From Pyxidicoccus fallax (GTDB taxonomy: Bacteria; Myxococcota; Myxococcia; Myxococcales; Myxococcaceae), in contig NZ_JABBJJ010000023.1 of assembly GCF_012933655.1 (NCBI RefSeq), forward strand, positions 1 through 64,000: a stretch of 64,000 nt of DNA, written 5' to 3'. Within the stretch, counting starts at the first letter, position 1; each line of letters starts with the position of its first letter. Under the pieces are notes generated by a model. The model saw only the letters and a list, made by a program, of their open reading frames with translations. It was not told the DNA's origin and did no database searches. Made by a program: the position numbers and the translations under genes. Shown in pieces: positions 9,986-18,181 of the stretch.

Positions 9986-10942
9986 AGCGTGCCCGTGGGC
10001 GGCTTCCTGTCGCGATCGCGGCGCACCCTGCTCAAGGGCGTGTCCTTCTCGCTGGAGCGCGGCGAAATCGTCGCGCTGGTGGGAGAGTCCGGCAGCGGCA
10101 AGAGCACCCTGGCCCGGCTGCTGGCGCGGCTGGACACGCCGGACGGCGGCAGCCTCCGCCTGGGCGGCGTGGACGTGCTCGCCGAGGAGCGGCGCGGCGC
10201 CTCGCTCGCGTACCGGGGCCGCGTGCAGATGGTCTTCCAGGACCCGTTCGCCTCGCTCAACCCCGTGCACACCGTGGCCCATCACCTGGAGCGTCCCCTG
10301 CTCCGCCACGGGCGCGCGTCCGGCGCGGAGCTGACGCCGCGCGTGCACGCGCTGCTGGAGTCCGTGGGGCTGACGCCCGCGGCGTCCTTCGCCCAGCGCT
10401 ACCCGCACGAGCTGTCCGGCGGGCAGCGCCAGCGCGTGGCCGTGGCCCGGGCGCTGGCCGTGGAGCCGGACGTCATCATCGCGGACGAGCCCACCTCCAT
10501 GCTGGACGTGTCCACCCGCCGGGGCGTGCTCCAGCTGCTGCGCGGCCTGACGCGTGAGCGCGGCATCGGCATCCTCTTCATCACCCACGACCTGGCGAGC
10601 GCGCGCCACCTCGCGGACCGCATCCTCGTGCTGTACGCGGGCGGCGTCGTGGAGGCCGGACGCACGGCGGACGTGCTCTCGGCGCCCCGGCACCCGTACA
10701 CGCGGCTGCTCCTGTCGGCCGTGCCGGACGGCGCGGACTTCCTGCGCGCCCCGCTGCCAGTGAAGGCCGCGGCGGGGCCGGTACCGCCGCGAGGCTGCGC
10801 CTTCGCGCCCCGCTGTCCCCACGCGGACGCGCGCTGCCACGACACCCTTCCCGCTGAACACCACCCGGCGGCGGACCACGTCGTCCGCTGCCACCTCGAG
10901 TCCTCGAAAGGAGTCTCCAACGATGCGGCAGTTCCCTCCTGA
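9947..10942 (+). CDS. ABC transporter ATPase, OppF/DppF type
   Basis: A 331-residue ATPase pairing with the ATPase half of the fusion protein. It has Walker A GESGSGKST near residue 46, signature LSGGQRQRVAVA near 155, Walker B VIIADEPTSMLD near 175 and H-loop FITHD. The C-terminal tail carries CAFAPRCPHADARC, the cysteine motif of the oligopeptide/dipeptide-type C-terminal domain. The start at 9947 is the only one of three similar modules that is in frame with the conserved N-terminus. The 3' end overlaps the GH1 gene by 20 bases. Confidence 0.92.
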   Translation: MSAPLLEVSGLSRSVPVGGFLSRSRRTLLKGVSFSLERGEIVALVGESGSGKSTLARLLARLDTPDGGSLRLGGVDVLAEERRGASLAYRGRVQMVFQDPFASLNPVHTVAHHLERPLLRHGRASGAELTPRVHALLESVGLTPAASFAQRYPHELSGGQRQRVAVARALAVEPDVIIADEPTSMLDVSTRRGVLQLLRGLTRERGIGILFITHDLASARHLADRILVLYAGGVVEAGRTADVLSAPRHPYTRLLLSAVPDGADFLRAPLPVKAAAGPVPPRGCAFAPRCPHADARCHDTLPAEHHPAADHVVRCHLESSKGVSNDAAVPS

Positions 10943-12293
10943 CTTTCTCTGGGGCGTGGCCACCTCCTCATATCAAATCGAGGGTGCCACCACCGTCGAC
11001 GGCCGCGGCGAGTCCATCTGGGACCGCTTCTCCGCCACGCCGGGCAAGATCGCCGACGGGACGGACGGCTCCGTGGCCTGCGACCACTACAACCGCTGGC
11101 CCGAGGACGTGGCGCTGATGAAGTGGATGGGCGTCAAGGCCTACCGCTTCTCCATCGCGTGGCCGCGCGTGCTCCCCACGGGCCGTGGCCCCGTGAATCG
11201 CAAGGGCCTCGACTTCTACTCGCGCCTGGTGGACGGGCTGCTGGCCGCGGGCATCGAGCCCTTCGTCACGCTCTACCACTGGGACATGCCGCAGGTGCTC
11301 CAGGACCAGGGCGGCTGGCCCGCGCGTGACACGGTGAGCGCCTTCGTCGAGTACGCCGACGAGGTGAGCCAGGTGCTCGGCGACCGCGTGACGCGGTGGA
11401 TTACCCACAACGAGCCCTGGTGCATCAGCTTCCTGGGCTATGCCAACGGCGAGCACGCGCCCGGCCACAAGAACTACCGCGAGATGCTCGCCGCGGCGCA
11501 CCACCTGCTGCTGTCGCACGGGCAGGCGGTGTCCGTGCTGCGCTCCAACGTGAAGAACGCGGAGGTGGGCATCACCCTCAACCTCGTGCCCGCCCAGCCC
11601 GCGTCGCCCAGCGCCGCGGACCTCGACGCGTGCCGCGCCTTCGACGGCATGTTCAACCGCTGGTTCCTGGACCCGCTCGCCGGCCGGGGCTACCCGAAGG
11701 ACGTCATCGCCGACCACGTCGCCGACGGGCACCTGTCCTCCGAGACGCTGGACTTCGTCCAGCCCGGAGACCTGGAGGCCATCGCCACCCCCACCGACTT
11801 CCTCGGGGTGAACTACTACAACCGCGGCATCATCCGCAGCAACCGCATCCCCGAGTCCGAGAACGCCCCGCGCACCGTGCACGTCGGCCCGGAGCGCACG
11901 GACATGGACTGGGAGGTCTACGCCAGCGGCCTCACGGACCTGCTGCTGCGCCTGAAGAAGGACTACGCCCCGCCGCGCCTCTACATCACGGAGAACGGGG
12001 CCGCCTACGCCACCGGGCCGGACGCGGACGGGCGCGTGCGTGACACCAAGCGCTCGCACTACCTGCGCACGCACCTGGAGGCGTCGCTCGCCGCCATCCA
12101 GCAGGGCGTGCCGCTCGGCGGCTACTTCGCGTGGTCCCTGCTCGACAACTTCGAGTGGGCCTACGGCTACCAGAAGCGCTTCGGGCTCGTCTTCGTGGAC
12201 TACGCCACCCAGAAGCGCATTCCCAAGGACAGCGCTCACCTCTACCGCGCGGTCATCGCGCGCAACGGCCTGGACGTGGAGCTCGCGGCATGA
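10923..12293 (+). CDS. GH1 beta-glucosidase
   Basis: A 456-residue cytoplasmic family 1 glycoside hydrolase, the usual family length, without signal peptide. It opens with FPPDFLWGVATSSYQIEG. The acid/base motif THNEPW has its Glu at residue 164 and the nucleophile motif YITENG has its Glu at 357; WSLLDNFEWAYGYQKRFG near the end is the aglycone-site signature. It would hydrolyse imported beta-glucan disaccharides or oligosaccharides to glucose. AAAGGAG lies about ten bases before the ATG, inside the end of the ATPase gene. The following gene overlaps it by ATGA. Confidence 0.95.
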   Translation: MRQFPPDFLWGVATSSYQIEGATTVDGRGESIWDRFSATPGKIADGTDGSVACDHYNRWPEDVALMKWMGVKAYRFSIAWPRVLPTGRGPVNRKGLDFYSRLVDGLLAAGIEPFVTLYHWDMPQVLQDQGGWPARDTVSAFVEYADEVSQVLGDRVTRWITHNEPWCISFLGYANGEHAPGHKNYREMLAAAHHLLLSHGQAVSVLRSNVKNAEVGITLNLVPAQPASPSAADLDACRAFDGMFNRWFLDPLAGRGYPKDVIADHVADGHLSSETLDFVQPGDLEAIATPTDFLGVNYYNRGIIRSNRIPESENAPRTVHVGPERTDMDWEVYASGLTDLLLRLKKDYAPPRLYITENGAAYATGPDADGRVRDTKRSHYLRTHLEASLAAIQQGVPLGGYFAWSLLDNFEWAYGYQKRFGLVFVDYATQKRIPKDSAHLYRAVIARNGLDVELAA

Positions 12294-15200
12294 ACCCCCT
12301 CATCCTCGCGACGTGTCTGGCGCTGGCCCAGACGCCAGCTCCAGCCGCGGCCCCCGCCACGACGGGCCCCAACTCCACCAACCCCACCGCGGCCGGGCCC
12401 GCTCCCGCCGAGCCCACCGCCACCGAGCCGGTCTCCGAGAAGCCGGCGCAGGCCTCCGACGCGCCGGTGGTCCAGCCCGCGCCGGCGCTCCGTCCCACGA
12501 CGGGCCCGGTGTCCGGCACGGTGGCCTCCGCGTCGCTCGTGCGCGTGCACCGCGACGAGCGCGGCTTCAAGCTCCAGGTGGAGGGGCGTGACTTCCCCAT
12601 CCACGGCATGAACTGGGGCTACACGCCCATTGGCGAGAACTACCGGTACTCGCTGTGGGTGCAGAACGACGACTTCATCCGCGCGGTGCTCACGCGCGAG
12701 ATGACGCTCCTGCGCGACATGGGCGTCAACGCCATCCGCCAGTTCGACGACATCCCCCCGCGCTGGGTGGAGTACATCTACCGGAACTTCGGCATCTACA
12801 CCGTCGTCAACCCGCTGATGGGCCGCTACGGCACCAACGTCAACGGCGTCCTGGTGCCCAACACGGACTACTCCAATCCCGCGCACCGCCAGGCGCTGCT
12901 CACGGACCTGGCGCAGAAGGTGGAGAAGTACCGCGACGTGCCCGGCGTGCTGATGTGGATGCTGGGCAACGAGAACAACTACGGCCTGCACTGGACGGGG
13001 TTCGAAATCCAGCCGCTCCCCGGCCAGGAGGACGCCGCCCGCGCCGAGTCCCTGTACTCGCTCATGGGCGAGGCGGTGCGCACCATCAAGGCCCGCGACA
13101 CGAACCACCCGGTCTCCATCGCCAACGGTGACGCGCAGTACATCGACCTCATCGCGCGGCTGGCGCCGGAGCTGGACATCTTCGGCACCAACGTCTACCG
13201 CGGCCCCTCCGCGCGGGACTTGTTCGACGTGGTGCTCCAGAAGCTGAACAAGCCGGTGATGTTCACCGAGTTCGGCGCGGACGCGTTCGACGCGAAGGCG
13301 GGCCGCGAGGACCACCTGGCGCAAGCGGAGTACCTGCGCAAGCAGTGGGAGGAAATCTACACGCAGGGCTACGGGCAGGGCCGCGCGCAGAACGCCATCG
13401 GCGGCTTCGTGTTCCAGTGGGTGGATGGCTGGTGGAAGATGGGGCAGGAGTCCAACCTCTCCATCCACGACACCACCGCCTCCTGGCCCAACGGCGGCTA
13501 CCCCTCGGACTTCGTCGAGGGGCAGAACAACATGAACGAGGAGTGGTTCGGCATCTGCGCCCTCGGCCCCGAGGACGAGGCGGGCATCGCCCGGGTGCAG
13601 CCGCGCACGGCCTACTACGTCCTCCAGGCCGCCTTCCGGCTGGACCCGTACGCGCCCACCACCAACGCCGACACCATCCGCGCCCACTTCGCGGGCATCC
13701 GTCCCACGGAGATGTCGCGCGGCTACGAGTCCTCCGTGGCGCTGGCGCGCGCGGAGGAACTGAGCGCGGTGCGCGTGTCCAACCTGCGGCTGTACCTGGA
13801 CAGCTCGCTGTCGCGCGGCAGCATCGCCACCACGCGCGCCAACCAGGTGGCCGCCGACCACACGGAGTCCATCTTCTTCGACCTCGCCCTCCAGCCGTCC
13901 TCCGGCGTGTACGGGCGCGCGTCGTTCAACGTCGTGGGCAACGTGGCGCAGAACCGCCTCAACAACCTCTTCTACGAGAACCGGGGCACGCAGCCCGCGC
14001 CGGCGCCCGTCGTGGGCGGCCCGCCGTCGCCCACCGCCCCGGGCGGCGCCGTGGGCCAGCCGCTGGGGCTGGAGCGCTTCGCCCTCTACCAGGCCGAGTT
14101 CAAGCTGGACCGGCAGGACTTCGCGCTCGAGGGCTACTACCGCGTCGGCCACTACCACTGGGCGGAGGAAGGTGACCTCTTCGGCCTGTACCGCGAGGCG
14201 AACTACGGGCCGAACGTCGACATCTACCACGGCAACGCGCCCTTCGGCGTCGTCTTCAGCGGCAAGCGCAACCTGGACGGACTGAAAATCGCGGTGGGCC
14301 CGGAGCTGTACTGGGGCGCCAACCCCTCCATCGTCGCGAAGTACCGGAAGAACGTCGGTCCGGTGGCCGTGACGCTGATGCACCAGGAGGACATCGCCCG
14401 GGGCTCGACGCAGACGACGGCGTCCGTCATCCGCGAGCGCGTGGCGCGCAGGACGACGCTGGGCCTGGAGTGGCACCGCGGCCCCATGCTGCTGGAGGTG
14501 GGCGGCATCCTCGCGGCGCCGCAGCGCATCGGCGAGGATTTCACCTGGACGCGGCGCACGGACGGCCCCAGCTACATGGGCACCGGCTACGAGGTGCTCC
14601 AGGACAAGGTGCAGTTCCTGGACACGCTCGGCGCGAAGGCGCGGCTGACGTACGACATGGGCGCGGTGCGCTGGTTCGCCCAGTCCTCCTTCCGCGGCCT
14701 CGTGGCGGACGGCGGCCCGGAGCAGCGCACGGTGCTGACGGGCTGGAGCCTGCGCGAGAGCGGCCGCGGCAACCACGTCGCCGGGCAGCTCGGCGCGGCG
14801 GTGCAGCTGAGCAGCAGCTTCCAGGTGTCGCCCAACGTGCTGTACCAGAAGCCGCTCATCGGGCCGAACCCGACGCTCGGCGACGCGTACGACCCGGCCA
14901 CGGGCATGTACTTCCCGGGTGTGCGGCCGCGCAACGTGCTGGTGGATGCCTTCACGGTGCTGGACAACCGCGAGACGCTCGGCGCCGAGCTGCTCATCAC
15001 CTTCGACCCGACGCCCGGCACGTGGTTCTGGTCGTGGGACCGGGAGATGCGCGAGGACGCGCCCTTCGCCGCGGGCCTGGACCTGGTGTACCGCCGCCAG
15101 CCCACGTCGCGTGACGCGGGCATCGCCATCCTCGCGGATGGCAGCACGGTGGCCTTCGGCGCCGCGCCGCCCGCCGCGGACGAGTGGGAGGCCTCGCTGC

Positions 15201-15601
15201 GCCTCGTGGGCAACCCCTCGCCGCGCCTGAAGCTGTACGGCACGGCGCTGGTGGGCAGCCTCCAGTCCCCGGGCGAGGACGCGCGGCAGGTGAAGCGCTT
15301 CGGCCTGGACGGCTCGGCGCTGTACGACACGCTGCTCTTCACCGCGCAGCTGCGGCTGAACGACTGGGGTCCGTACGACTACCACCGCGTCTTCAACCTG
15401 ACCTACCCGCTGCAGCTCGGCGGCGACGTGTCGTACGGCCTCAAGAAGCCGGTGCTGGGCGCGGTGACGACGCGCTTCGGCCTGCGCGGGCTGGTGCGCT
15501 ACCTGGACGAGTACTCGGAGGGGCTCAGCGCGGCGGCCCTCGAAGAGGGGCTGAAGGGCCGCGAGTTCGAGGTGGGCGCGTATGCAATCCTTTCGCTCTG
15601 A
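12290..15601 (+). CDS. Secreted GH2/GH5-like TIM-barrel glycosidase with C-terminal beta-barrel-like region
   Basis: The start at 12290 overlaps the GH1 stop and gives a signal peptide (MNPLILATCLALAQTPAPA) on a 1103-residue protein. A Pro/Ala/Thr linker to about residue 80 is followed by a TIM-barrel glycosidase (about 85-455) with MWMLGNENNYG (candidate acid/base Glu near 227) and PVMFTEFGADAF (candidate nucleophile Glu near 326), the pattern of clan A glycosidases. Residues about 530-1103 show short alternating hydrophobic/polar strands, many aromatic residues and polar turns (for example FALYQAEFKLDRQDFALEGYYRVG) as in outer-membrane barrels. The two halves are in one unbroken frame. The exact CAZy family and the barrel are inferred. 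It sits in the glucan-use unit. Confidence 0.75.
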   Translation: MNPLILATCLALAQTPAPAAAPATTGPNSTNPTAAGPAPAEPTATEPVSEKPAQASDAPVVQPAPALRPTTGPVSGTVASASLVRVHRDERGFKLQVEGRDFPIHGMNWGYTPIGENYRYSLWVQNDDFIRAVLTREMTLLRDMGVNAIRQFDDIPPRWVEYIYRNFGIYTVVNPLMGRYGTNVNGVLVPNTDYSNPAHRQALLTDLAQKVEKYRDVPGVLMWMLGNENNYGLHWTGFEIQPLPGQEDAARAESLYSLMGEAVRTIKARDTNHPVSIANGDAQYIDLIARLAPELDIFGTNVYRGPSARDLFDVVLQKLNKPVMFTEFGADAFDAKAGREDHLAQAEYLRKQWEEIYTQGYGQGRAQNAIGGFVFQWVDGWWKMGQESNLSIHDTTASWPNGGYPSDFVEGQNNMNEEWFGICALGPEDEAGIARVQPRTAYYVLQAAFRLDPYAPTTNADTIRAHFAGIRPTEMSRGYESSVALARAEELSAVRVSNLRLYLDSSLSRGSIATTRANQVAADHTESIFFDLALQPSSGVYGRASFNVVGNVAQNRLNNLFYENRGTQPAPAPVVGGPPSPTAPGGAVGQPLGLERFALYQAEFKLDRQDFALEGYYRVGHYHWAEEGDLFGLYREANYGPNVDIYHGNAPFGVVFSGKRNLDGLKIAVGPELYWGANPSIVAKYRKNVGPVAVTLMHQEDIARGSTQTTASVIRERVARRTTLGLEWHRGPMLLEVGGILAAPQRIGEDFTWTRRTDGPSYMGTGYEVLQDKVQFLDTLGAKARLTYDMGAVRWFAQSSFRGLVADGGPEQRTVLTGWSLRESGRGNHVAGQLGAAVQLSSSFQVSPNVLYQKPLIGPNPTLGDAYDPATGMYFPGVRPRNVLVDAFTVLDNRETLGAELLITFDPTPGTWFWSWDREMREDAPFAAGLDLVYRRQPTSRDAGIAILADGSTVAFGAAPPAADEWEASLRLVGNPSPRLKLYGTALVGSLQSPGEDARQVKRFGLDGSALYDTLLFTAQLRLNDWGPYDYHRVFNLTYPLQLGGDVSYGLKKPVLGAVTTRFGLRGLVRYLDEYSEGLSAAALEEGLKGREFEVGAYAILSL

Positions 15602-15611
15602 GGCGGGCCGT

Positions 15612-16166
15612 ATGAAGACGTGGCTCCTGCTGGCCGCGGCGGTGGGCATCTCCGGGTGCTACGACCGCGCCAACTACGTGTATGGCGAGTCGCTGGACGG
15701 GCTCAAGCTCGAGCTCTACAGCGAGAACGAGGGCATCCACCCGGACACGTCCGTGCTGGACGACCCCAACAACCCCTTCGCGCTCAACTCCCCGGGCGAG
15801 GAGACGAAGTGGGACATCCAGTCCAGCGGGGACCGCGTCGCGGCGTTCTACGCGTGGTCCACGCTGCTGGCGCGGGGGCCGTACGGTGAGGCCCAGTTCT
15901 ACGTGGCCACCAACCTGCAGGGCATCTACCTGAACGGCGAGGCGGCGCAGGAGGACCTGCCCCAGGTGCGGCAGCAGGCCATCCGCGCCTTCCAGTCCGT
16001 GCTCGACAACTTCCCGGACGCGGTGACGTACGACGCCACGGGGACGAACGCGTACGAGCTGCTGACGCCGGCGTTCAAGGGCATCGTCGACCTGGGCGGG
16101 ACGGTGCAGGGCGGCTGGGTGCTGGTGGTCACCTCCAACGACCAGGAGAGGGCGGTGAAGCCATGA
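15612..16166 (+). CDS. Hypothetical lipoprotein
   Basis: The ATG at 15612 is preferred over 15582 because it gives a lipoprotein signal MKTWLLLAAAVGISGC and does not overlap the large glycosidase gene. The 184-residue product, after the lipobox Cys, contains AAFYAWSTLLARGPYGEAQFYVATNL, repeated-helix-like text and RAFQSVLDNFPDAVTYDATG, which hints at an all-helical module, perhaps TPR-like. No family is recognised. Its position between the barrel-bearing glycosidase and another lipoprotein, and coupling to the next gene by ATGA, suggest an envelope role in glucan handling. Confidence 0.75.
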   Translation: MKTWLLLAAAVGISGCYDRANYVYGESLDGLKLELYSENEGIHPDTSVLDDPNNPFALNSPGEETKWDIQSSGDRVAAFYAWSTLLARGPYGEAQFYVATNLQGIYLNGEAAQEDLPQVRQQAIRAFQSVLDNFPDAVTYDATGTNAYELLTPAFKGIVDLGGTVQGGWVLVVTSNDQERAVKP

Positions 16167-16819
16167 GGAAGGCAGCGGTTGCATTGCTGATGCTGGTGGC
16201 CGCGTGCCGGCCGGAGCCCGGGGACTCGGACTACGAGAACCAGGGGCAGTTCAACCAGTCGCCGGACGGGGGCTCGCCGGGTCCGAACTCGGACGTGCTG
16301 CCAGGGCCGTTCCCCTTCGAGGAGGGTCAGCGCCGGCTGGGCGTGGGCTTCTACGAGGGGGGCCGCACGGACGACATCCCCATCGACAACACCACCACGC
16401 ACGTCTACCTGTACGACTCCACCGTCACGATGGAGCCCTCCACCACCCGCGTGGAGGGCCGCACCGCGGACCTCGCCGTGCACGCGGGCAAGGCGTGGCT
16501 GGGCTTCGGCGTGCACTGGGACACGACGCGCAACCTGAGCACGTGGAAGACGCTGCACGTGAGCCTGCGCTCGGAGGACCCCGGCTTCGCCTCGGTGAAG
16601 GTGGGGATGAACGACGCCGCGCGGAGCGTGCAGCTCGACGTGGAGAAGTACGGGTACGTCAATGACGGCGAGTGGCACCACCTGTCCATCCCGCTAACGG
16701 AGTTCACCGCGGGCGGACTGAACCTGGCCGCCGTCAACGCGCCGTTCGTGCTCATCGCGGGCCAGGGCCAGCCGGCGGACAAGCTGCTGCTGGACAACCT
16801 GTACTTCACGGCGGAGTGA
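16163..16819 (+). CDS. Lipoprotein with carbohydrate-binding-like jelly-roll domain
   Basis: A 218-residue lipoprotein with signal MRKAAVALLMLVAAC, then a Gly/Pro/Asn-rich spacer to about residue 45. The rest is a beta-sandwich-like module, including WLGFGVHWDTTRNLSTWKTL, LHVSLRSEDPGFASVKVGM, a W-H-H-L-S-I-P-L strand and the terminal KLLLDNLYFTAE. This layout is typical of CBM11/galactose-binding-like domains. It resembles the C-terminal domain of the lipoprotein at 2410-3258 in strand order, so the glucan-use unit begins and ends with similar surface modules. Ligand binding is inferred. This is the last gene of the unit; a 219-base gap follows. Confidence 0.72.
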   Translation: MRKAAVALLMLVAACRPEPGDSDYENQGQFNQSPDGGSPGPNSDVLPGPFPFEEGQRRLGVGFYEGGRTDDIPIDNTTTHVYLYDSTVTMEPSTTRVEGRTADLAVHAGKAWLGFGVHWDTTRNLSTWKTLHVSLRSEDPGFASVKVGMNDAARSVQLDVEKYGYVNDGEWHHLSIPLTEFTAGGLNLAAVNAPFVLIAGQGQPADKLLLDNLYFTAE

Positions 16820-17038
16820 CGACGTGCGGCGCGGGGGAGTGCCGTCGGGCCTCCTCCGCGCCCTGTCGTCGGCCAGGGTGTCACCGCACCGCGGGGCGCC
16901 GCCCGGCGAAACCGGGTCTGGAGGAATCATTCCGGGGCTGGTGTCCATTGGACCCTCGGATTCCCACCGTTCAAGAGCAGACGGCCAGACAACGTTTTGC
17001 CGTTGCTTTCGCTCGCTGGGTCGAAGAAGCCTTGAGCC

Positions 17039-18166
17039 ATGTCCACGGAAAAGATTGACGCGGAACTCGAAAGTCCCCAGCTCGCGCGCGACGGCTTCGA
17101 CGTCGCCAGTTTTCGTGACCTGCTCGGGAAGCTGAAGCGCGGTGAGCTCGCCGAAGCCGCGGCGCCCTTGGGCGCCCTGGAGCCGCTCCACGAGGGCGAC
17201 GTCCAGCCGCTGCCCCGCCCGGGTACTCCGGCGTACGAGCGGTGCCGGGCCCGGGGCGAGGAGGCCTTCCGCAAGGGCCAGGTGGCGGCGCTCATCGTGG
17301 CGGGCGGCGCGGGCACGCGCTTCGGCGGCGCGGTGAAGGGGCTGGTGCCGGTGTTCGGTGAGCGCACCTTCCTGGACATCAAGCTGGAGGAAGGCCGCCG
17401 GCTGGAGGAGCGCTTCGGGCGCCCGGTGCCCATGGCGGTGATGACGTCGTACCTCACGCACGACGGCATCGAGGAGCACCTGAAGAAGACGGGGCAGACG
17501 AAGAACGTGTACCTGTTCCGCCAGCGGATGCTGCCGCGCCTGACGGCGTCCTTCGAGCTGTGGCGGGACACGGAGGGCAAGCTGTCCTTCGCGCCGTCCG
17601 GCCACGGTGACGTGTTCAGGGCCCTCCGGGACAGCGGCGTGGGCGAGACGCTGCGCAAGCAGGGCGTGCGGCAGGTCTACTTCTCCAACGTGGACAACCT
17701 GGCGGCCACGCTGGACCCGGTGGTCATCGGCATGCACCTGGAGCTGGGCAAGCAGATGACGGTGGAGGTGACGCCGCGCACCAACCCCAGCGGCGCGCTG
17801 GACGCGGGCGCCGCGCCGGTGCGCATCAACGGGCAGCTCCAGCTGGTGGAGAAGGTGGACCCGACGAAGCACGCCACCATCTCCACCAACAACATCACCT
17901 TCGACCTGGAGCCCCTGCTGGACCGGGCCATCCCCATCCCCTACCGCGTCGTCACCAAGAAGGTGGAGGGCCAGTCGGTGGTGCAGCTGGAGCAGGTGAC
18001 GGCGGAGGCCAGCAGCCTCACGCGGCCGGACGGCCAGCCGCTGTTGCCGGTGACGTTCATCGAGGTGGAGCGCGTGGATCCGGCCACCAGCCGCTTCGAG
18101 CCGGTGAAGGCCCCCGAGGACTTCCCGCGCGTGAAGGACCGGCTCAAGCCCCGCATGGGGGGCTGA
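17039..18166 (+). CDS. UDPGP-family sugar-1-phosphate uridylyltransferase
   Basis: A 375-residue nucleotidyltransferase of the UDP-glucose/UDP-N-acetylhexosamine pyrophosphorylase family. The nucleotide-binding loop [11 protein letters not shown] lies near residues 85-95, followed by [19 protein letters not shown]; downstream are [13 protein letters not shown] and SPSGHGDV-like ([10 protein letters not shown]) segments, all characteristic of the eukaryote-type UDPGP fold. It makes UDP-glucose or UDP-GlcNAc from UTP and the sugar phosphate; the sequence does not decide which. It has its own upstream gap (16820-17038) and faces the histidine kinase gene tail to tail 15 bases away. Confidence 0.85.
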   Translation: MSTEKIDAELESPQLARDGFDVASFRDLLGKLKRGELAEAAAPLGALEPLHEGDVQPLPRPGTPAYERCRARGEEAFRKGQVAALIVAGGAGTRFGGAVKGLVPVFGERTFLDIKLEEGRRLEERFGRPVPMAVMTSYLTHDGIEEHLKKTGQTKNVYLFRQRMLPRLTASFELWRDTEGKLSFAPSGHGDVFRALRDSGVGETLRKQGVRQVYFSNVDNLAATLDPVVIGMHLELGKQMTVEVTPRTNPSGALDAGAAPVRINGQLQLVEKVDPTKHATISTNNITFDLEPLLDRAIPIPYRVVTKKVEGQSVVQLEQVTAEASSLTRPDGQPLLPVTFIEVERVDPATSRFEPVKAPEDFPRVKDRLKPRMGG

Positions 18167-18181
18167 GAGCCGCGCCTCGCC

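Noticed and set aside
12242-15649. A 1135-codon open frame on the minus strand opposite the large glycosidase gene
   Set aside because: It is antisense to a gene with clear catalytic motifs, its translation is a run of Ala/Arg/Val/His with no domain, and long antisense frames are expected at this G+C because stop codons are rare in the complementary frame.
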